Assembly: GCA_934169575.1 (NCBI GenBank)
Contig: CAKPOA010000001.1
Coordinates: 62,001 to 126,000 of the forward strand
Length of the DNA: 64,000 nt
Reading direction: 5' to 3'
Source: an uncultured Clostridia bacterium
GTDB taxonomy: Bacteria; Bacillota; Clostridia; TANB77; CAG-508
This document shows positions 47,247 to 57,145 of the stretch, one piece after another (position 1 is the first letter of the stretch; every line of letters starts with the position of its first letter). The position numbers were made by a program, and so were the translations under genes. The notes under the pieces are model-generated. The model saw only the letters and a program-made list of their open reading frames with translations. It made no database searches and was not told where the DNA came from.

Positions 47247-50200
47247 ATGGCTAAAAAAGATAATAAAGCACCAAGTAATTTTTGGACAAGTATAAAAAAG
47301 GTTGCTTTATCAGCTTTTCGTTTAAGGGTAATTTTTATTTTATTTTTAATAATTGTTTTTTTTATATCAAGTTTATATATTTTAAAAGGCAAAGAAATTG
47401 CTTTTGCACAAGATGACCCTAAAAATGTTCCAGCAAATGCGGCAAAATTTACTAATAATGTAACTATTGATGAAAATGGAAATATTAGCACAGCTCAAAC
47501 TCCTCTAGAATTATGGGAAGAAATGAAAAAAAATGGTAGCAATATTGATAAATATTTAGATTCTGCAGAAGATCTTTCTAAATTGATGAATGCTCAACTT
47601 GTTACTCAATATATGGATACAAGAAATGAAAAAGAAATAGATAAAGATATTGATTGGGATTCTATCTACCAGGCAACAGATTCTACTAATGTTCAGGGAA
47701 TTATTAAAATGAAACGTGCAGATTCTGCCGGAAATGAAACAAGGATGACTTTCGTAGATAAAAAAACATTTAATTCTTGGATAGATAAGTATAATCAAAC
47801 AGGAGATGCTAATGCAAAGAAAAATTTGCTTTCACATTTTACATTAGAAGAAAGTAGTAGTTCATTTGGCGGGGCAATAATGGGAATAGGCGATTTTTGC
47901 TGGCCATTGCCTGCTGAAAATACAAAAATAACTTCAAAATTTGGTCCGAGAGCAAAACCAGTAGCAGGAGCATCAACAAATCATGGTGGTATTGATATAA
48001 GTGCAACAATTGGTACAGAAGTTTATGCTGCAGCTGATGGTACAGTAAGTTATGCGGGGTGGCAAGATCCATCTAATCACTCAACAGGTTTTGGAAATTA
48101 TGTAAGAATAGATCATGGAAATGGTTGTTTAACATATTATGGGCATTGTAGTGAATTATTGGTGTCAAATGGTGAACAAGTAAAACAGGGGCAATTAATT
48201 GCAAGAACAGGAAACACAGGAGCATCATCAGGTCCTCATCTTCATTTTGAAGTTCGTCAAGATGGAACTAAAATAAATCCGATGAATTTCTTTTCTACAG
48301 ATGGAACGACATTAGAATTAGGTGGTAAAGTCAGTTCTGGAACAGAAACTACTGATGAAAGTAGTTCGGAAACAGAAGATAGTGAAAGTACATCATCAGT
48401 TAGTACAACCAATACAGCAAGTAATGCCTGTGCTTTAGTTGCTACATTTCAAGAAATTGGTTATTCAGAAGATACAGATGATCCAGAAGAAACTATAGCA
48501 CCATCTACAATGGAATATGTTGCAACGTCAACAAGAGTATATTACCAAAATATGACAAGTGGATATACAATGCCATTTAATTATTTATGGACATGGCTTG
48601 TGTTAACAGAAAATAAAGATTTTGTTATGGATTTAGCTGATTTAGTATATAACAGCAAAATTGAATTTACTGTTTATGAAAAATATAATGGAGTTACAAA
48701 TATAGAAACTGTAAATTATACAAGACAAAAAAATCTGCGTACATATGCGGAGGCATCATTGTGGTATAATGATGTTCCTTCAGGAACTAAATCTGGAAAT
48801 GTTGAAAATTCAGAAGGAAAACAATTCTATCATACATACAAAACAACAACAGTAAATCAAACAGCAAATGTTTTACTAACAAAAGCAAATGTATGGATGT
48901 TAGATTATGAATTAGATTATAATGCAGGACAAAAACAAGAAGTAACATCTTCATCAGGTCCAACAGCTATGAATGATGAGTTTGTTATAGTAAATCAAAG
49001 ATTAAATGGAGAACATGCTTTAGATAATAAAAATACAGATCTTGGTAGAAAAAATTTAGAAGAGATAAAATCATCTATATTGGATGAAACAAATGCAGAA
49101 AATATTACATGGAATACTGTAAGACATACATATAATGTGTCTAAAGTTAATCAAAGTAAAACAACTCAAAATATAGTAAGTACACAAGATTATGTAACGA
49201 ATCCACCAATTGTAACAGAAAAAACAGATAGAGATTCAGATGAACCTAACTTTGTAACTGTATATTTAGCATCACGAAGTGCAAGGCAAGCTGTAAAAGA
49301 TTTAGATAGTTGGCTATTTGAGTACTTAGAAATGAATGATGATACAAAGGAAATGGTTGATTTAACAAAATATTTATTATATATGGCAGAGGGAAAAGAT
49401 TACGGTATAACTGAATTTGATTTTGATAGTTTTTGGAAAAAATCATATGAAAGTATGAATGGTGTTAGTGCGGGGGATATAATTGTTAATACATTAAATG
49501 ATCCAAGTATAGCAATTAAAGATGTGGATACATTAAAAAAAGCATTTTCTGGATATGCTGGCTCAAAAAAGTTAATAGAAAATGCACAAATATTTTTAGA
49601 TTTGCAGGAACAATATAATGTAAATGCAGTATTTGCAGCAGCTGTATCAATAAGTGAAACAGGTGCAGGAAGAGCTGGGCATGCTATTGATGGAAAAAAC
49701 AATTGGTTTAATATTTCTTGTACATGTGGAAATTCATCACATGGAAGATTTGAAACATATAGTTCAACAAGAGATAGTATTGAGGCTTTTTACAAATTGA
49801 TTGCAAATGGAAAATACTATTTTACACAAGGAAATTATTCTGTAAAAACAATTGGAGTTATATATTGTGAAAATGCTGAGCAATTGTGGATACCAAATAC
49901 TTTAAAATATATGACTCAAATGCTTAATGCTGCTGGTATTTCAGTGACTTCAACAGAGTCATCATCTAGTATAGTTGAGGCAGCTGTAGCAGTACATCAA
50001 GAAGTAAGAAATTCAGGATATACATATAATAAAAATAGTGTAAAGAAAGTTCCAAATTATAATACAAAATATATAGATTGTTCTTCATATGTTACATGGG
50101 TATTGATGAAAGCAGGTGTAAGTGGATTTACAGAAGGAATGAATCAAAAGTCATCTAGTGATTTTAACAATAATCCATGGGGATGGCAAGAAGTATCTAT

Positions 50201-50408
50201 AAATGAGGCACAACCAGGAGATATTTTGTGCTATAATGGTCATGTTGAAATTGTTGCAGACTCAACACCAAAAAGAAATAAATTTACGGTATATAATTGT
50301 GGTGGAAATACTTCAATAAGAGCAAAAGGAACAGATGAATTACCAGAATCTTCAACATCAGGTAAAACGATAAGTTCTATAACTAAGATACTTAGAGTTA
50401 ATAAGTAA
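47247..50408 (+). CDS. PrgK/VirB1-like peptidoglycan hydrolase: M23 + glucosaminidase + NlpC/P60
   Basis: A 1053-residue wall hydrolase that could open peptidoglycan for a trans-envelope channel. The start MAKKDNK follows AAAGGAGGAG. One transmembrane anchor (about 24-45). An M23 endopeptidase near 230-345 has HGGIDIS and HLHFEV zinc ligands. A Ser/Thr/Glu linker and a long uncharacterised middle part follow. A glucosaminidase-type domain (about 785-900) contains AAVSISETGAG, and a C-terminal NlpC/P60 domain has its Cys in YIDCSSYVTW and His in YNGHVEIV. Multi-hydrolase layout resembles PrgK of pCF10 and related conjugation proteins. It could instead be an ordinary wall enzyme. Confidence 0.8.
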   Translation: MAKKDNKAPSNFWTSIKKVALSAFRLRVIFILFLIIVFFISSLYILKGKEIAFAQDDPKNVPANAAKFTNNVTIDENGNISTAQTPLELWEEMKKNGSNIDKYLDSAEDLSKLMNAQLVTQYMDTRNEKEIDKDIDWDSIYQATDSTNVQGIIKMKRADSAGNETRMTFVDKKTFNSWIDKYNQTGDANAKKNLLSHFTLEESSSSFGGAIMGIGDFCWPLPAENTKITSKFGPRAKPVAGASTNHGGIDISATIGTEVYAAADGTVSYAGWQDPSNHSTGFGNYVRIDHGNGCLTYYGHCSELLVSNGEQVKQGQLIARTGNTGASSGPHLHFEVRQDGTKINPMNFFSTDGTTLELGGKVSSGTETTDESSSETEDSESTSSVSTTNTASNACALVATFQEIGYSEDTDDPEETIAPSTMEYVATSTRVYYQNMTSGYTMPFNYLWTWLVLTENKDFVMDLADLVYNSKIEFTVYEKYNGVTNIETVNYTRQKNLRTYAEASLWYNDVPSGTKSGNVENSEGKQFYHTYKTTTVNQTANVLLTKANVWMLDYELDYNAGQKQEVTSSSGPTAMNDEFVIVNQRLNGEHALDNKNTDLGRKNLEEIKSSILDETNAENITWNTVRHTYNVSKVNQSKTTQNIVSTQDYVTNPPIVTEKTDRDSDEPNFVTVYLASRSARQAVKDLDSWLFEYLEMNDDTKEMVDLTKYLLYMAEGKDYGITEFDFDSFWKKSYESMNGVSAGDIIVNTLNDPSIAIKDVDTLKKAFSGYAGSKKLIENAQIFLDLQEQYNVNAVFAAAVSISETGAGRAGHAIDGKNNWFNISCTCGNSSHGRFETYSSTRDSIEAFYKLIANGKYYFTQGNYSVKTIGVIYCENAEQLWIPNTLKYMTQMLNAAGISVTSTESSSSIVEAAVAVHQEVRNSGYTYNKNSVKKVPNYNTKYIDCSSYVTWVLMKAGVSGFTEGMNQKSSSDFNNNPWGWQEVSINEAQPGDILCYNGHVEIVADSTPKRNKFTVYNCGGNTSIRAKGTDELPESSTSGKTISSITKILRVNK

Positions 50409-50438
50409 ATATATAATGTAAAAAAGAAAGGAAAATCT

Positions 50439-51812
50439 ATGGAAAAAAGATTTTTAAAGTGGTTAATTATATTAAGCATAGTAATAATATTTTGTATTTT
50501 GGGATTAATATATATATTGAAAAGTAATGGCTCTGAATTTGGAAAAAACAGTAATATACAAGATGAAATTCCAGATGAAGAGCCAGAGATGCAAACTTTT
50601 TTAACAGTATCAGATTATAATGACTATTTTATTATAAAAAATATTTTAGAGGATTATAGTTTATATATGCAATATATAAATGGAGATTACTATATATATG
50701 ATAACCAAGAAAATAATAATACATTAAATCAAGTAAACGAAATACAAAGATCTGGTTTAGATAGTGTAAAAGATATGCTAGATGAAAAATATATAAATGA
50801 AATGAATATAAGTGATAAACAATTGATTGAAAAATCTCAGCAGTACAAAAATGATAATCAATACCAAGATGCGCGTAACTCGAAATACTTAATAAGAATA
50901 AATAGTTTATATTGTGCAGAGCTATCATATACGAAACGTATATTTTTAATTGAAACAGAGATTAATGATAAAAAGGAAAATATGTTGATAAAAATTGATA
51001 ATGATAAAAATTTATTTTCTATATTTTTGAGTGATTATATTGAAAATAATAATATTAATAAAGATCTAAAAAAAGAAAGTTTCAATATAATTGATGGAGA
51101 TTTACAAGAAAATGAAAACAATAGATTTGTTTATCATACTATTTCAAATGAAGAAATATCACAAGAGTATTTAAATATGTACAAATTTGATATGTTATAT
51201 AATGGCGAACAGTTATATAACAAATTAAATGAACAATATGGTAAAGCTAGATTTAAGAATTATAATGATTTTAATCAATATTTACAAGATATGAAAGAAA
51301 CAGTAGAAAGTTCAGCTTTAGCTAAGTATAATGTTCAATATGAAGAAGAAAAAACAACAAGTACGTATAAAATTTTGGATAATTATGAAAATTATTATGT
51401 TTTTTATGTAAGTGATGATAATATTTGTGATTATAGAGTTGAACTTGATGATTACACAATAGAAACTGATGAATTTAAAAATTCATATAATAGTGCATCA
51501 GATGAAGAAAAAGTCAAAACAGATGTACAAAAGTTTATTAAAATGATAAATTCAGCTGATTATAGTAATGCAGCTAATTTATTAGATAATACATTTAAGC
51601 AAAACAATTTTGTAAATATATCAGAATTTCGACAATATGTAAATCAACATTTTAAAAATCATCAAATAAATAGCACAAAAGAATTTGAAAAATCAGGTTC
51701 ATATTATATATGTACAATTGAATTGGAAAAAGATTTGGAAAAAAGCGAAGAAACATTTATAGTTCAATTAAAAGAGGGAACACAGTTTATATTATCTTTT
51801 ACAAAAAAATAA
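50439..51812 (+). CDS. VirB8-like membrane protein with repeated NTF2-like region
   Basis: A 457-residue protein with an N-terminal transmembrane helix (about 8-30) and an acidic extracytoplasmic part. The C-terminal region (DVQKFIKMINSADYSNAANLLDNTFKQN, shown here in part, residues about 363-390) resembles the NTF2-like helix-turn seen in the 46252 gene. AAAGAAAGG site, 30 nt after the wall hydrolase. I infer an envelope-spanning partner; the family is not certain. Confidence 0.55.
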   Translation: MEKRFLKWLIILSIVIIFCILGLIYILKSNGSEFGKNSNIQDEIPDEEPEMQTFLTVSDYNDYFIIKNILEDYSLYMQYINGDYYIYDNQENNNTLNQVNEIQRSGLDSVKDMLDEKYINEMNISDKQLIEKSQQYKNDNQYQDARNSKYLIRINSLYCAELSYTKRIFLIETEINDKKENMLIKIDNDKNLFSIFLSDYIENNNINKDLKKESFNIIDGDLQENENNRFVYHTISNEEISQEYLNMYKFDMLYNGEQLYNKLNEQYGKARFKNYNDFNQYLQDMKETVESSALAKYNVQYEEEKTTSTYKILDNYENYYVFYVSDDNICDYRVELDDYTIETDEFKNSYNSASDEEKVKTDVQKFIKMINSADYSNAANLLDNTFKQNNFVNISEFRQYVNQHFKNHQINSTKEFEKSGSYYICTIELEKDLEKSEETFIVQLKEGTQFILSFTKK

Positions 51813-51820
51813 TTAAAAAT

Positions 51821-51857
51821 AATAGGTGATTAAAAAAATTCACCTATTATTTTTTAA
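51821..51857 (+). terminator. Terminator after the VirB8-like gene
   Basis: Stem AATAGGTGA/TCACCTATT followed by a T-run; also at the 3' side of the converging DUF6774 gene. Confidence 0.8.
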
Positions 51858-52033
51858 CATATGTTTCCATCTTCATCTTTTGGCATACTTGCAATAAGAG
51901 CAAGATTATCTCCAACTGCAGTAAAGAAAGCAGCAAGAATACCGATATCATCTGAAGAAAGACCTTGACTAATATAAATTGATAAAGTGCTTGCAAGCAA
52001 AACTAAATCATAACTTTGAGAATTACAATCCAT
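51854..52033 (-). CDS. Small DUF6774-like protein
   Basis: A 59-residue protein starting MDCNSQSYDLVLLAS at 52033 after AGGAGG, mostly hydrophobic helices (LASTLSIYISQGLSSDD, ILAAFFTAVGDNLALIA), ending GNIC. This matches the small conserved clostridial family DUF6774. Function unknown. It lies 39 nt downstream of the glycosyltransferase gene. Confidence 0.7.
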   Translation of the reverse strand: MDCNSQSYDLVLLASTLSIYISQGLSSDDIGILAAFFTAVGDNLALIASMPKDEDGNIC

Positions 52034-52072
52034 AAATCCTCCTAATAATGAAAAATATGATTATTATATTTA

Positions 52073-53207
52073 CTAATTATTTGTGGAAAATATAATATTA
52101 CAAATATCTTTAGTGGAATTAGGTTTAGCAATTTTAAAAGTATTTTCTCTCATATTATTTAATATATTAGAATCATTTAATAAAATGTCTAAAAAATATT
52201 TAATATCATCTGAATTTTTAATCCAAATTGCAACTTTATTTTTAACAAGAAAATCTGCATTTTCTTCTTCTTGACCGTGGAATAGGGTTAATAATAACTA
52301 GGGGAACATGAGAAACCAAGCTTTCAGAAGAAGTTAAGCCACCCGGTTTTGTAACAACAACATCAGATATGCTCATTAATTCAGCAACTTTATCTGTAAA
52401 TTCTAAAATTTTAACATTATTTGTTCTATCATTAGCTAAAACAATTTGAGAAAGTTTAGATTTTAGATTTTCGTTTTTTCCAGAAATTGCAATAATTTGT
52501 GTATCAGGAAATTTTGAAACCAAGCAATTGAAAACATCTAAAGTCATAGATTTCCCTAAGCCAAATTCTCCACCACCAAAAAATAAAATTATTTTTTTTG
52601 TATCAACAAAATTTAAATCATTTAAAATAGCTTTTTTATCATAATTTTGTAAAAATTTATTTCCAACAGGTATTCCTGTAACAAAAATTTTATTTTTAGG
52701 AATATTTTTTTCTATTAATTCTTGTTTCATATTTTCATTTGAAACAAAAAATAAATCTGTATAATCAGATCCAATAAGCCATTGACTATGTGATTTAAAA
52801 TCAGTCATAATTGTTGCAATTTTAGCATCTAATTTGCCTTTTCTTTTTAAATAACAACACATTTGACTACCAAAAGGATGTGTTGAAATAATAATATCTG
52901 GATTTTTACTATTTAATAATTTAAATAATTTAATTGCCATAAATGAATTTGCTTTAGATGAAATACTGGCAATTGGACCTTTTTTTGAATCATAGTACAA
53001 TTTTCCCCATGCCCATGGAGCCTTTTTTGCCATTTCTCTATAAGCCATTGTTGTAACTTTTTCAACAGTTTTATTTATATATTTCATACAATCAATTAAT
53101 TCTATATCAATATCTTCATAATTATTTTTCAAATAGTATTCTAAAGATTTTGCAGCAGAAAGGTGACCTCCACCATAAGCTGCATAAAAAATTATAACTT
53201 TTTTCAT
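52073..53207 (-). CDS. Diacylglycerol glucosyltransferase (MGDG-synthase family), +1 shift near the C-terminus
   Basis: GT28-type glycosyltransferase making membrane glycolipids in characterised relatives. The start MKKVIIFYAAYGGGH is at 53207 after AAGGAG. The N-terminal MGDG-synthase domain includes GGGHLSAAKSLEYYL and IISTHPFGS. The C-terminal donor-binding domain has VFGGGEFGLGK-like FFGGGEFGLGK and TKPGGLTSSE. The zero frame ends early with a basic tail, while the +1 frame gives the family-typical INPIP-GQEEENADFLV and 52 more residues to 52073. The C at 52277 (CCA-CGG-T) must be skipped. Corrected length is 377. Confidence 0.85.
52277..52277 (-). other. +1 frameshift site at CCA-CGG-T in the glycosyltransferase
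   Basis: The minus strand reads CCT ATT CCA C GGT CAA GAA GAA. PGQEEENA is a conserved block of this family, so the C at 52277 is extra. The zero-frame codon is CGG; the zero frame stops after ten more sense codons. Same form as 1156 and 13782. Confidence 0.88.
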
Positions 53208-53292
53208 ATGCATCTCCTTAAGTTTTTTTACTATTGTATCATAATTTTTGAAAAAATGGAATAATTTTAAAAAATTTTTCCACAATAATATA

Positions 53293-53519
53293 GAACATTT
53301 GTCACTGGTCAGCCTAAAAGTAAATAAAGTCTAAATATGTATATGGGATTATTTTTACATACTTTGCAGTCGCAATTTCCATATTAAAAATAAATATAAT
53401 GAAAATTGCTCCAATCGCACTCATTTCATTTGTTTAATCGCTTACGCAGTATTAAAAAAATAATCCCATATACATATTTTACTAATAAATTTAAAAAGGC
53501 TGACTAGTAACGAACATTT
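53293..53519. mobile_element. MITE-like element with 8-bp target duplication
   Basis: The element at 53301-53511 (211 bp) has terminal inverted repeats GTCACTGGTCAGCCT and AGGCTGACTAGTAAC (13 of 15 match) and inner arms ATGTATATGGGATTATT / AATAATCCCATATACAT that are complementary. GAACATTT flanks it on both sides (53293-53300, 53512-53519). No ORF. A further right-end remnant AAGGCTTGTCAGTAAC lies at about 53559-53574. The 402-bp gap 53208-53609 holds only these elements. Confidence 0.8.
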
Positions 53520-53609
53520 CAAAAATGATTTTATACACATATTTGGTGTTAAATCACTTTAAGGCTTGTCAGTAACAAACATTTTGTATAAGGGAGGATT
53601 ATTAATAAA

Positions 53610-54962
53610 ATGAAAAAAAAATTAAAAAAAATGCTAATGTATATAATTTATGCTGTTTTAATTATTGCGATAGCAATATTAGGGTATAAATTATATCAGA
53701 AAAATAATGAAAGTGTAATTGCAAGTGAAAATTTATATAATCAATCACTAAATGAATTAATAGATTATATGGAAAATGTAGAAAATTATCTTGCAAAATC
53801 AACAATATCAACAAGTGCAAAATATGGTGCAGAAACATTAACACATTTATGGAGAGAGGCAAATTTAGCACAAACATATTTATCAATGCTTCCAATTCAA
53901 AGTCAAGAATTAGAAAATACAGAGAAATTTTTAAATCAAATAAGTGATTATAGTTATAGTCTTTCACGAAAAAATATAAATGGGGAAAATTTATCAGAAG
54001 ATGACCTAAATAATTTAAAAGATTTATATAAATATTGTGATGAATTAAATAATGTTATTTCACAAATAAATTCAGACTTAAATTCAGGAAATATTAAATG
54101 GAGTGACTTAACAGGAGATGGAAGAGTAGATTATGCACAACAAGTGAGTTCAAATCTTGATGTTATAACAGCAATGGAAGATAATTTTCATGAATATTCA
54201 GGTTTAATTTATGATGGTGCATATTCTGAACATATTACATCTGTAGAGAAAAAAGGATTAACCGGAAATGATTTATCTGAAGAAGAAACAACTAATATCG
54301 TAAAACAATTTATTGGAGAAGATAATATAAATGAAATATCAAATTTAGGATTTTCTGAAAATGCCACAGTCCCTAGCTACACATATACTGTAAAAACCAA
54401 AAATGATGGTGATGTAACAATTGCTATTTCAAAAAAAGGTGGACATATTGTATATTTAAATACAAATAGGGAAGTTAAAGTTGAAAATTTGAATTTTGAT
54501 CAGGCAAATGAAAAAGGAAAAGAATTTTTAAAACAAAAAAATATTGAAAATATGGAACAAACATATTATTTAAAAAATGATGGTATAATTACAATAAATT
54601 ATGCTTATTCTCAAGATGGAGTTATAATGTATCCTGATTTAATTAAATTAAAAATTGCATTAGATAATGGACAAATTTTAGGTATGGAAACTTCAGGATA
54701 TTTAAATAATCATACAATACGTGATATTTCTGGTGCTAAAATTTCAAAAGAAGATGCTAAAAAGAATTTAAATAAAAATTTGGATATTCAAAGTGAAAAA
54801 TTGGCAGTTATTCCTACAGAATGGAAAACAGAAATTTTATGCTATGAATTTAAAGGCAAAATTGAAGATAAAGAATATCTTGTTTATATTAATGCATCAA
54901 CTGGAGAGGAGCAAGATATTTTAATAATTACAAATACTCCTAATGGTGTTCTTACTATGTGA
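53610..54962 (+). CDS. ypeB: Germination protein YpeB
   Basis: A 450-residue spore protein needed in Bacillus for deposit of the SleB cortex-lytic enzyme. N-terminal transmembrane segment (about 7-27), a helical domain, then three PepSY-type repeats in the C-terminal half (e.g. AKISKEDAKKNLNKNL and YLVYINASTGEEQDIL). Length is family-typical. No sleB is adjacent, which is unusual since they normally form an operon. Confidence 0.9.
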   Translation: MKKKLKKMLMYIIYAVLIIAIAILGYKLYQKNNESVIASENLYNQSLNELIDYMENVENYLAKSTISTSAKYGAETLTHLWREANLAQTYLSMLPIQSQELENTEKFLNQISDYSYSLSRKNINGENLSEDDLNNLKDLYKYCDELNNVISQINSDLNSGNIKWSDLTGDGRVDYAQQVSSNLDVITAMEDNFHEYSGLIYDGAYSEHITSVEKKGLTGNDLSEEETTNIVKQFIGEDNINEISNLGFSENATVPSYTYTVKTKNDGDVTIAISKKGGHIVYLNTNREVKVENLNFDQANEKGKEFLKQKNIENMEQTYYLKNDGIITINYAYSQDGVIMYPDLIKLKIALDNGQILGMETSGYLNNHTIRDISGAKISKEDAKKNLNKNLDIQSEKLAVIPTEWKTEILCYEFKGKIEDKEYLVYINASTGEEQDILIITNTPNGVLTM

Positions 54963-55095
54963 TTTTTTTGGAAAAAATTAATTAAAATAAAAATTTTGTT
55001 TTTGTAAATAATATTATTATAAAATAAATTAATTTATTTTAAGTTTTAATTTAATTTCTCAAATATATATATGGGCAATATTAAGGAGGGATATT

Positions 55096-55266
55096 ATGGC
55101 TAGAAATAGTTCAAAAATGTCTGAAAATTTAAAAATGGAAATCGCTAAAGAATTAGGTGTTTATGATCAAGTAAAAAAAGATGGTGGTTGGGAAAATGTA
55201 CCATCTAAAACTTGTGGAAATATAGTTTCTAAAGCAATTGAAATAGCTAATAAAGCAGTAAAATAG
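55096..55266 (+). CDS. Small acid-soluble spore protein, alpha/beta type (short variant)
   Basis: A 56-residue protein starting MARNSSKMSENLKMEIAKEL after AAGGAGGG, with GVYDQVKKDGGWENVPSKTCGNIV-type sequence (residues about 21-45) and AIEIANKAVK at the end. This is the short clostridial SASP type in which the GG and SKxxGN motifs remain. It should bind and shield spore DNA. Expressed late in sporulation in relatives. Confidence 0.82.
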   Translation: MARNSSKMSENLKMEIAKELGVYDQVKKDGGWENVPSKTCGNIVSKAIEIANKAVK

Positions 55267-55274
55267 TTATATAT

Positions 55275-55304
55275 AAGGCATATTGATTTAGTTCAATATG
55301 CCTT
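55275..55304 (+). terminator. Terminator after the SASP gene
   Basis: Perfect stem AAGGCATATTGA/TCAATATGCCTT 9 bp after the stop; T-run is weak. Confidence 0.65.
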
Positions 55305-55327
55305 AAAATGATTAAAATATTTTTAAT

Positions 55328-55431
55328 TGTTACTAGTCAGCTTTTTAAATTTACTGAAATTTTCAATTTCAAATATAAAACTTAAATAATAGAGTGATGA
55401 CTGAAAATTGAAAATTTTCAGATTTGTTCTT
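55328..55431. repeat. MITE end fragment plus copy 2 of the hairpin repeat
   Basis: GTTACTAGTCAGC (55328-55340) matches the terminal repeat of the element at 53301-53511. The 42-bp hairpin repeat at 55389-55431 matches 46191-46232. The rest of the gap to murF has no gene. Confidence 0.55.
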
Positions 55432-55553
55432 TTTGATTTCACACATTGATATTGAAAAATAACATATAATAGGGTATAATAAATAAAAATAAGTATTAAT
55501 AATAAGAGGAAAAAATAATATAATAAAAAAATAAGGAGGAGCTGAATAAAAAT

Positions 55554-56933
55554 ATGAATTTAAAAATAAAAGATATATTAAAATGTACAGGTGGTAAATT
55601 AATACAAGGTGATGAAAATTATGAGTGTGAAAATTTTACAAATGATACAAGAAAAATTGAAAAAGGAGATACATATATTGCAATAAAAGGTGAAAAATTT
55701 GATGGAAATATTTTTTTTGAAGAAGCAATTGAAAAAGGTGCAGACACTGTAATATTAGAAAATAAAAAAATAGAAAAAAAATATGAAAATAAAAATATAA
55801 TAATTGTTGATGATACAAAAAAAGCATTACAACAAATTGCAACTGCCAAAAGAAATTTATATAAAGATTTAATTGTTGTAGGAATAACAGGAAGTGTTGG
55901 AAAAACAAGTACAAAAGATATGATATATAGTGTATTAAGTCAAAAATATAAAACATTAAAAACAGAAGGAAATTTCAATAATGATATAGGACTTCCTTTG
56001 ACAATTTTAAAATTAAGGGAACATGAAGTAGCCGTAATAGAAATGGGAATGAATCACAAAAGAGAAATAAGTAAATTAACTAAAATTGCAAAACCACAAT
56101 TGGCAGTAATAACAAATGTAGGTACAGCACATATTGGAAATTTAGGTTCAAGAGAAAATATTTTAAATGCAAAATTAGAAATTTTGGAGGGAATGAAAAA
56201 ACCGAAAATTGTAATAAATAATGATAATGATTTATTACATGAGTGGAAAAATAATTTAAAAGAAAATATTGAAGTACATACATTTGGAATAGAAAATAAA
56301 AGTGATTGTATGGCAGAAAATATAAAAAAGTCAGAAAATAATTCTGAATTTATTTGTAATATTAATAATGAAAAAATAAAAATAAATGTGCCAATAGGTG
56401 GAGATGTTTTTATTATTAATTCATTATGTGCAATTTTGGTAGGAAAAAATTTGGGCTTATCAGATAAACAAATTCAAGATGGAATTGAAAATTTTGAACT
56501 TACAAAAAAAAGAATGGAAATAATTAAATTAAAAAATAATATTACTCTAATTAATGATAGTTATAATGCGAGTTTAGATTCTATGAAAGCATCAATAAAA
56601 TATTTATCTGAATTAAAGGGAAAAAGAAAAATTGCTGTTTTAGGCGATTTATTTGAACTTGGAGATTATAGTGAAAAAATTCATAGAAAAATTGGTGAAG
56701 AAATTGTTAAAAATAAAATCGATTTATTATATTTAATTGGCGAAAATTCAAAATATATTAAAGATGAAGCTTTAAAAAATGGTATGAATAAAAATAATAT
56801 ATTTTATTTTAATTCAAAAAATGAAATAATAAATAATTTGAAAAATATTATGACAGAAAATGATATTGTTTTATTTAAGGCATCTAATGGAATGAGATTA
56901 TTTGAAATTGTTGAAGAATTAAAAAAAGACTAG
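55554..56933 (+). CDS. murF: UDP-N-acetylmuramoyl-tripeptide--D-alanyl-D-alanine ligase
   Basis: Last cytoplasmic ligase of the peptidoglycan stem peptide. The 459 residues have the N-terminal MurF domain (TNDTRKIEKGDTYIAIKG), the ATP loop VGITGSVGKTSTKD, EMGMNHKREI, NDSYNASLDSMKAS and a final domain with GDLFELGDYS. A separate gene, not in an mra cluster. Confidence 0.95.
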   Translation: MNLKIKDILKCTGGKLIQGDENYECENFTNDTRKIEKGDTYIAIKGEKFDGNIFFEEAIEKGADTVILENKKIEKKYENKNIIIVDDTKKALQQIATAKRNLYKDLIVVGITGSVGKTSTKDMIYSVLSQKYKTLKTEGNFNNDIGLPLTILKLREHEVAVIEMGMNHKREISKLTKIAKPQLAVITNVGTAHIGNLGSRENILNAKLEILEGMKKPKIVINNDNDLLHEWKNNLKENIEVHTFGIENKSDCMAENIKKSENNSEFICNINNEKIKINVPIGGDVFIINSLCAILVGKNLGLSDKQIQDGIENFELTKKRMEIIKLKNNITLINDSYNASLDSMKASIKYLSELKGKRKIAVLGDLFELGDYSEKIHRKIGEEIVKNKIDLLYLIGENSKYIKDEALKNGMNKNNIFYFNSKNEIINNLKNIMTENDIVLFKASNGMRLFEIVEELKKD

Positions 56934-56951
56934 GGGTGTACCTTAGTCTTA
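56927..56951 (+). terminator. Hairpin at the end of murF
   Basis: Stem AAGACTA/TAGTCTT overlapping the murF stop; tail is AT-rich without a clear T-run. Confidence 0.5.
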
Positions 56952-57145
56952 AATAATTACAATTTAAAAAGATTGTTTTATAAAATAAAAAAAATGTCGA
57001 ATTTTGTCAAAATATTTTTGTTTACAATTAATAAAATAAATGATATAATATAAAAAGATTTTATAAATTAAAATTTTAATTCTGTGTGTTTTTTTCTATT
57101 AATAAATCAAAAAAAGATTAAATAAAAAAGGTGGTGATAAAATAA

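Noticed and set aside
52083..52274. Plus-strand 63-residue frame
   Set aside because: It is antisense to the C-terminal part of the glycosyltransferase that is recovered by the +1 shift.
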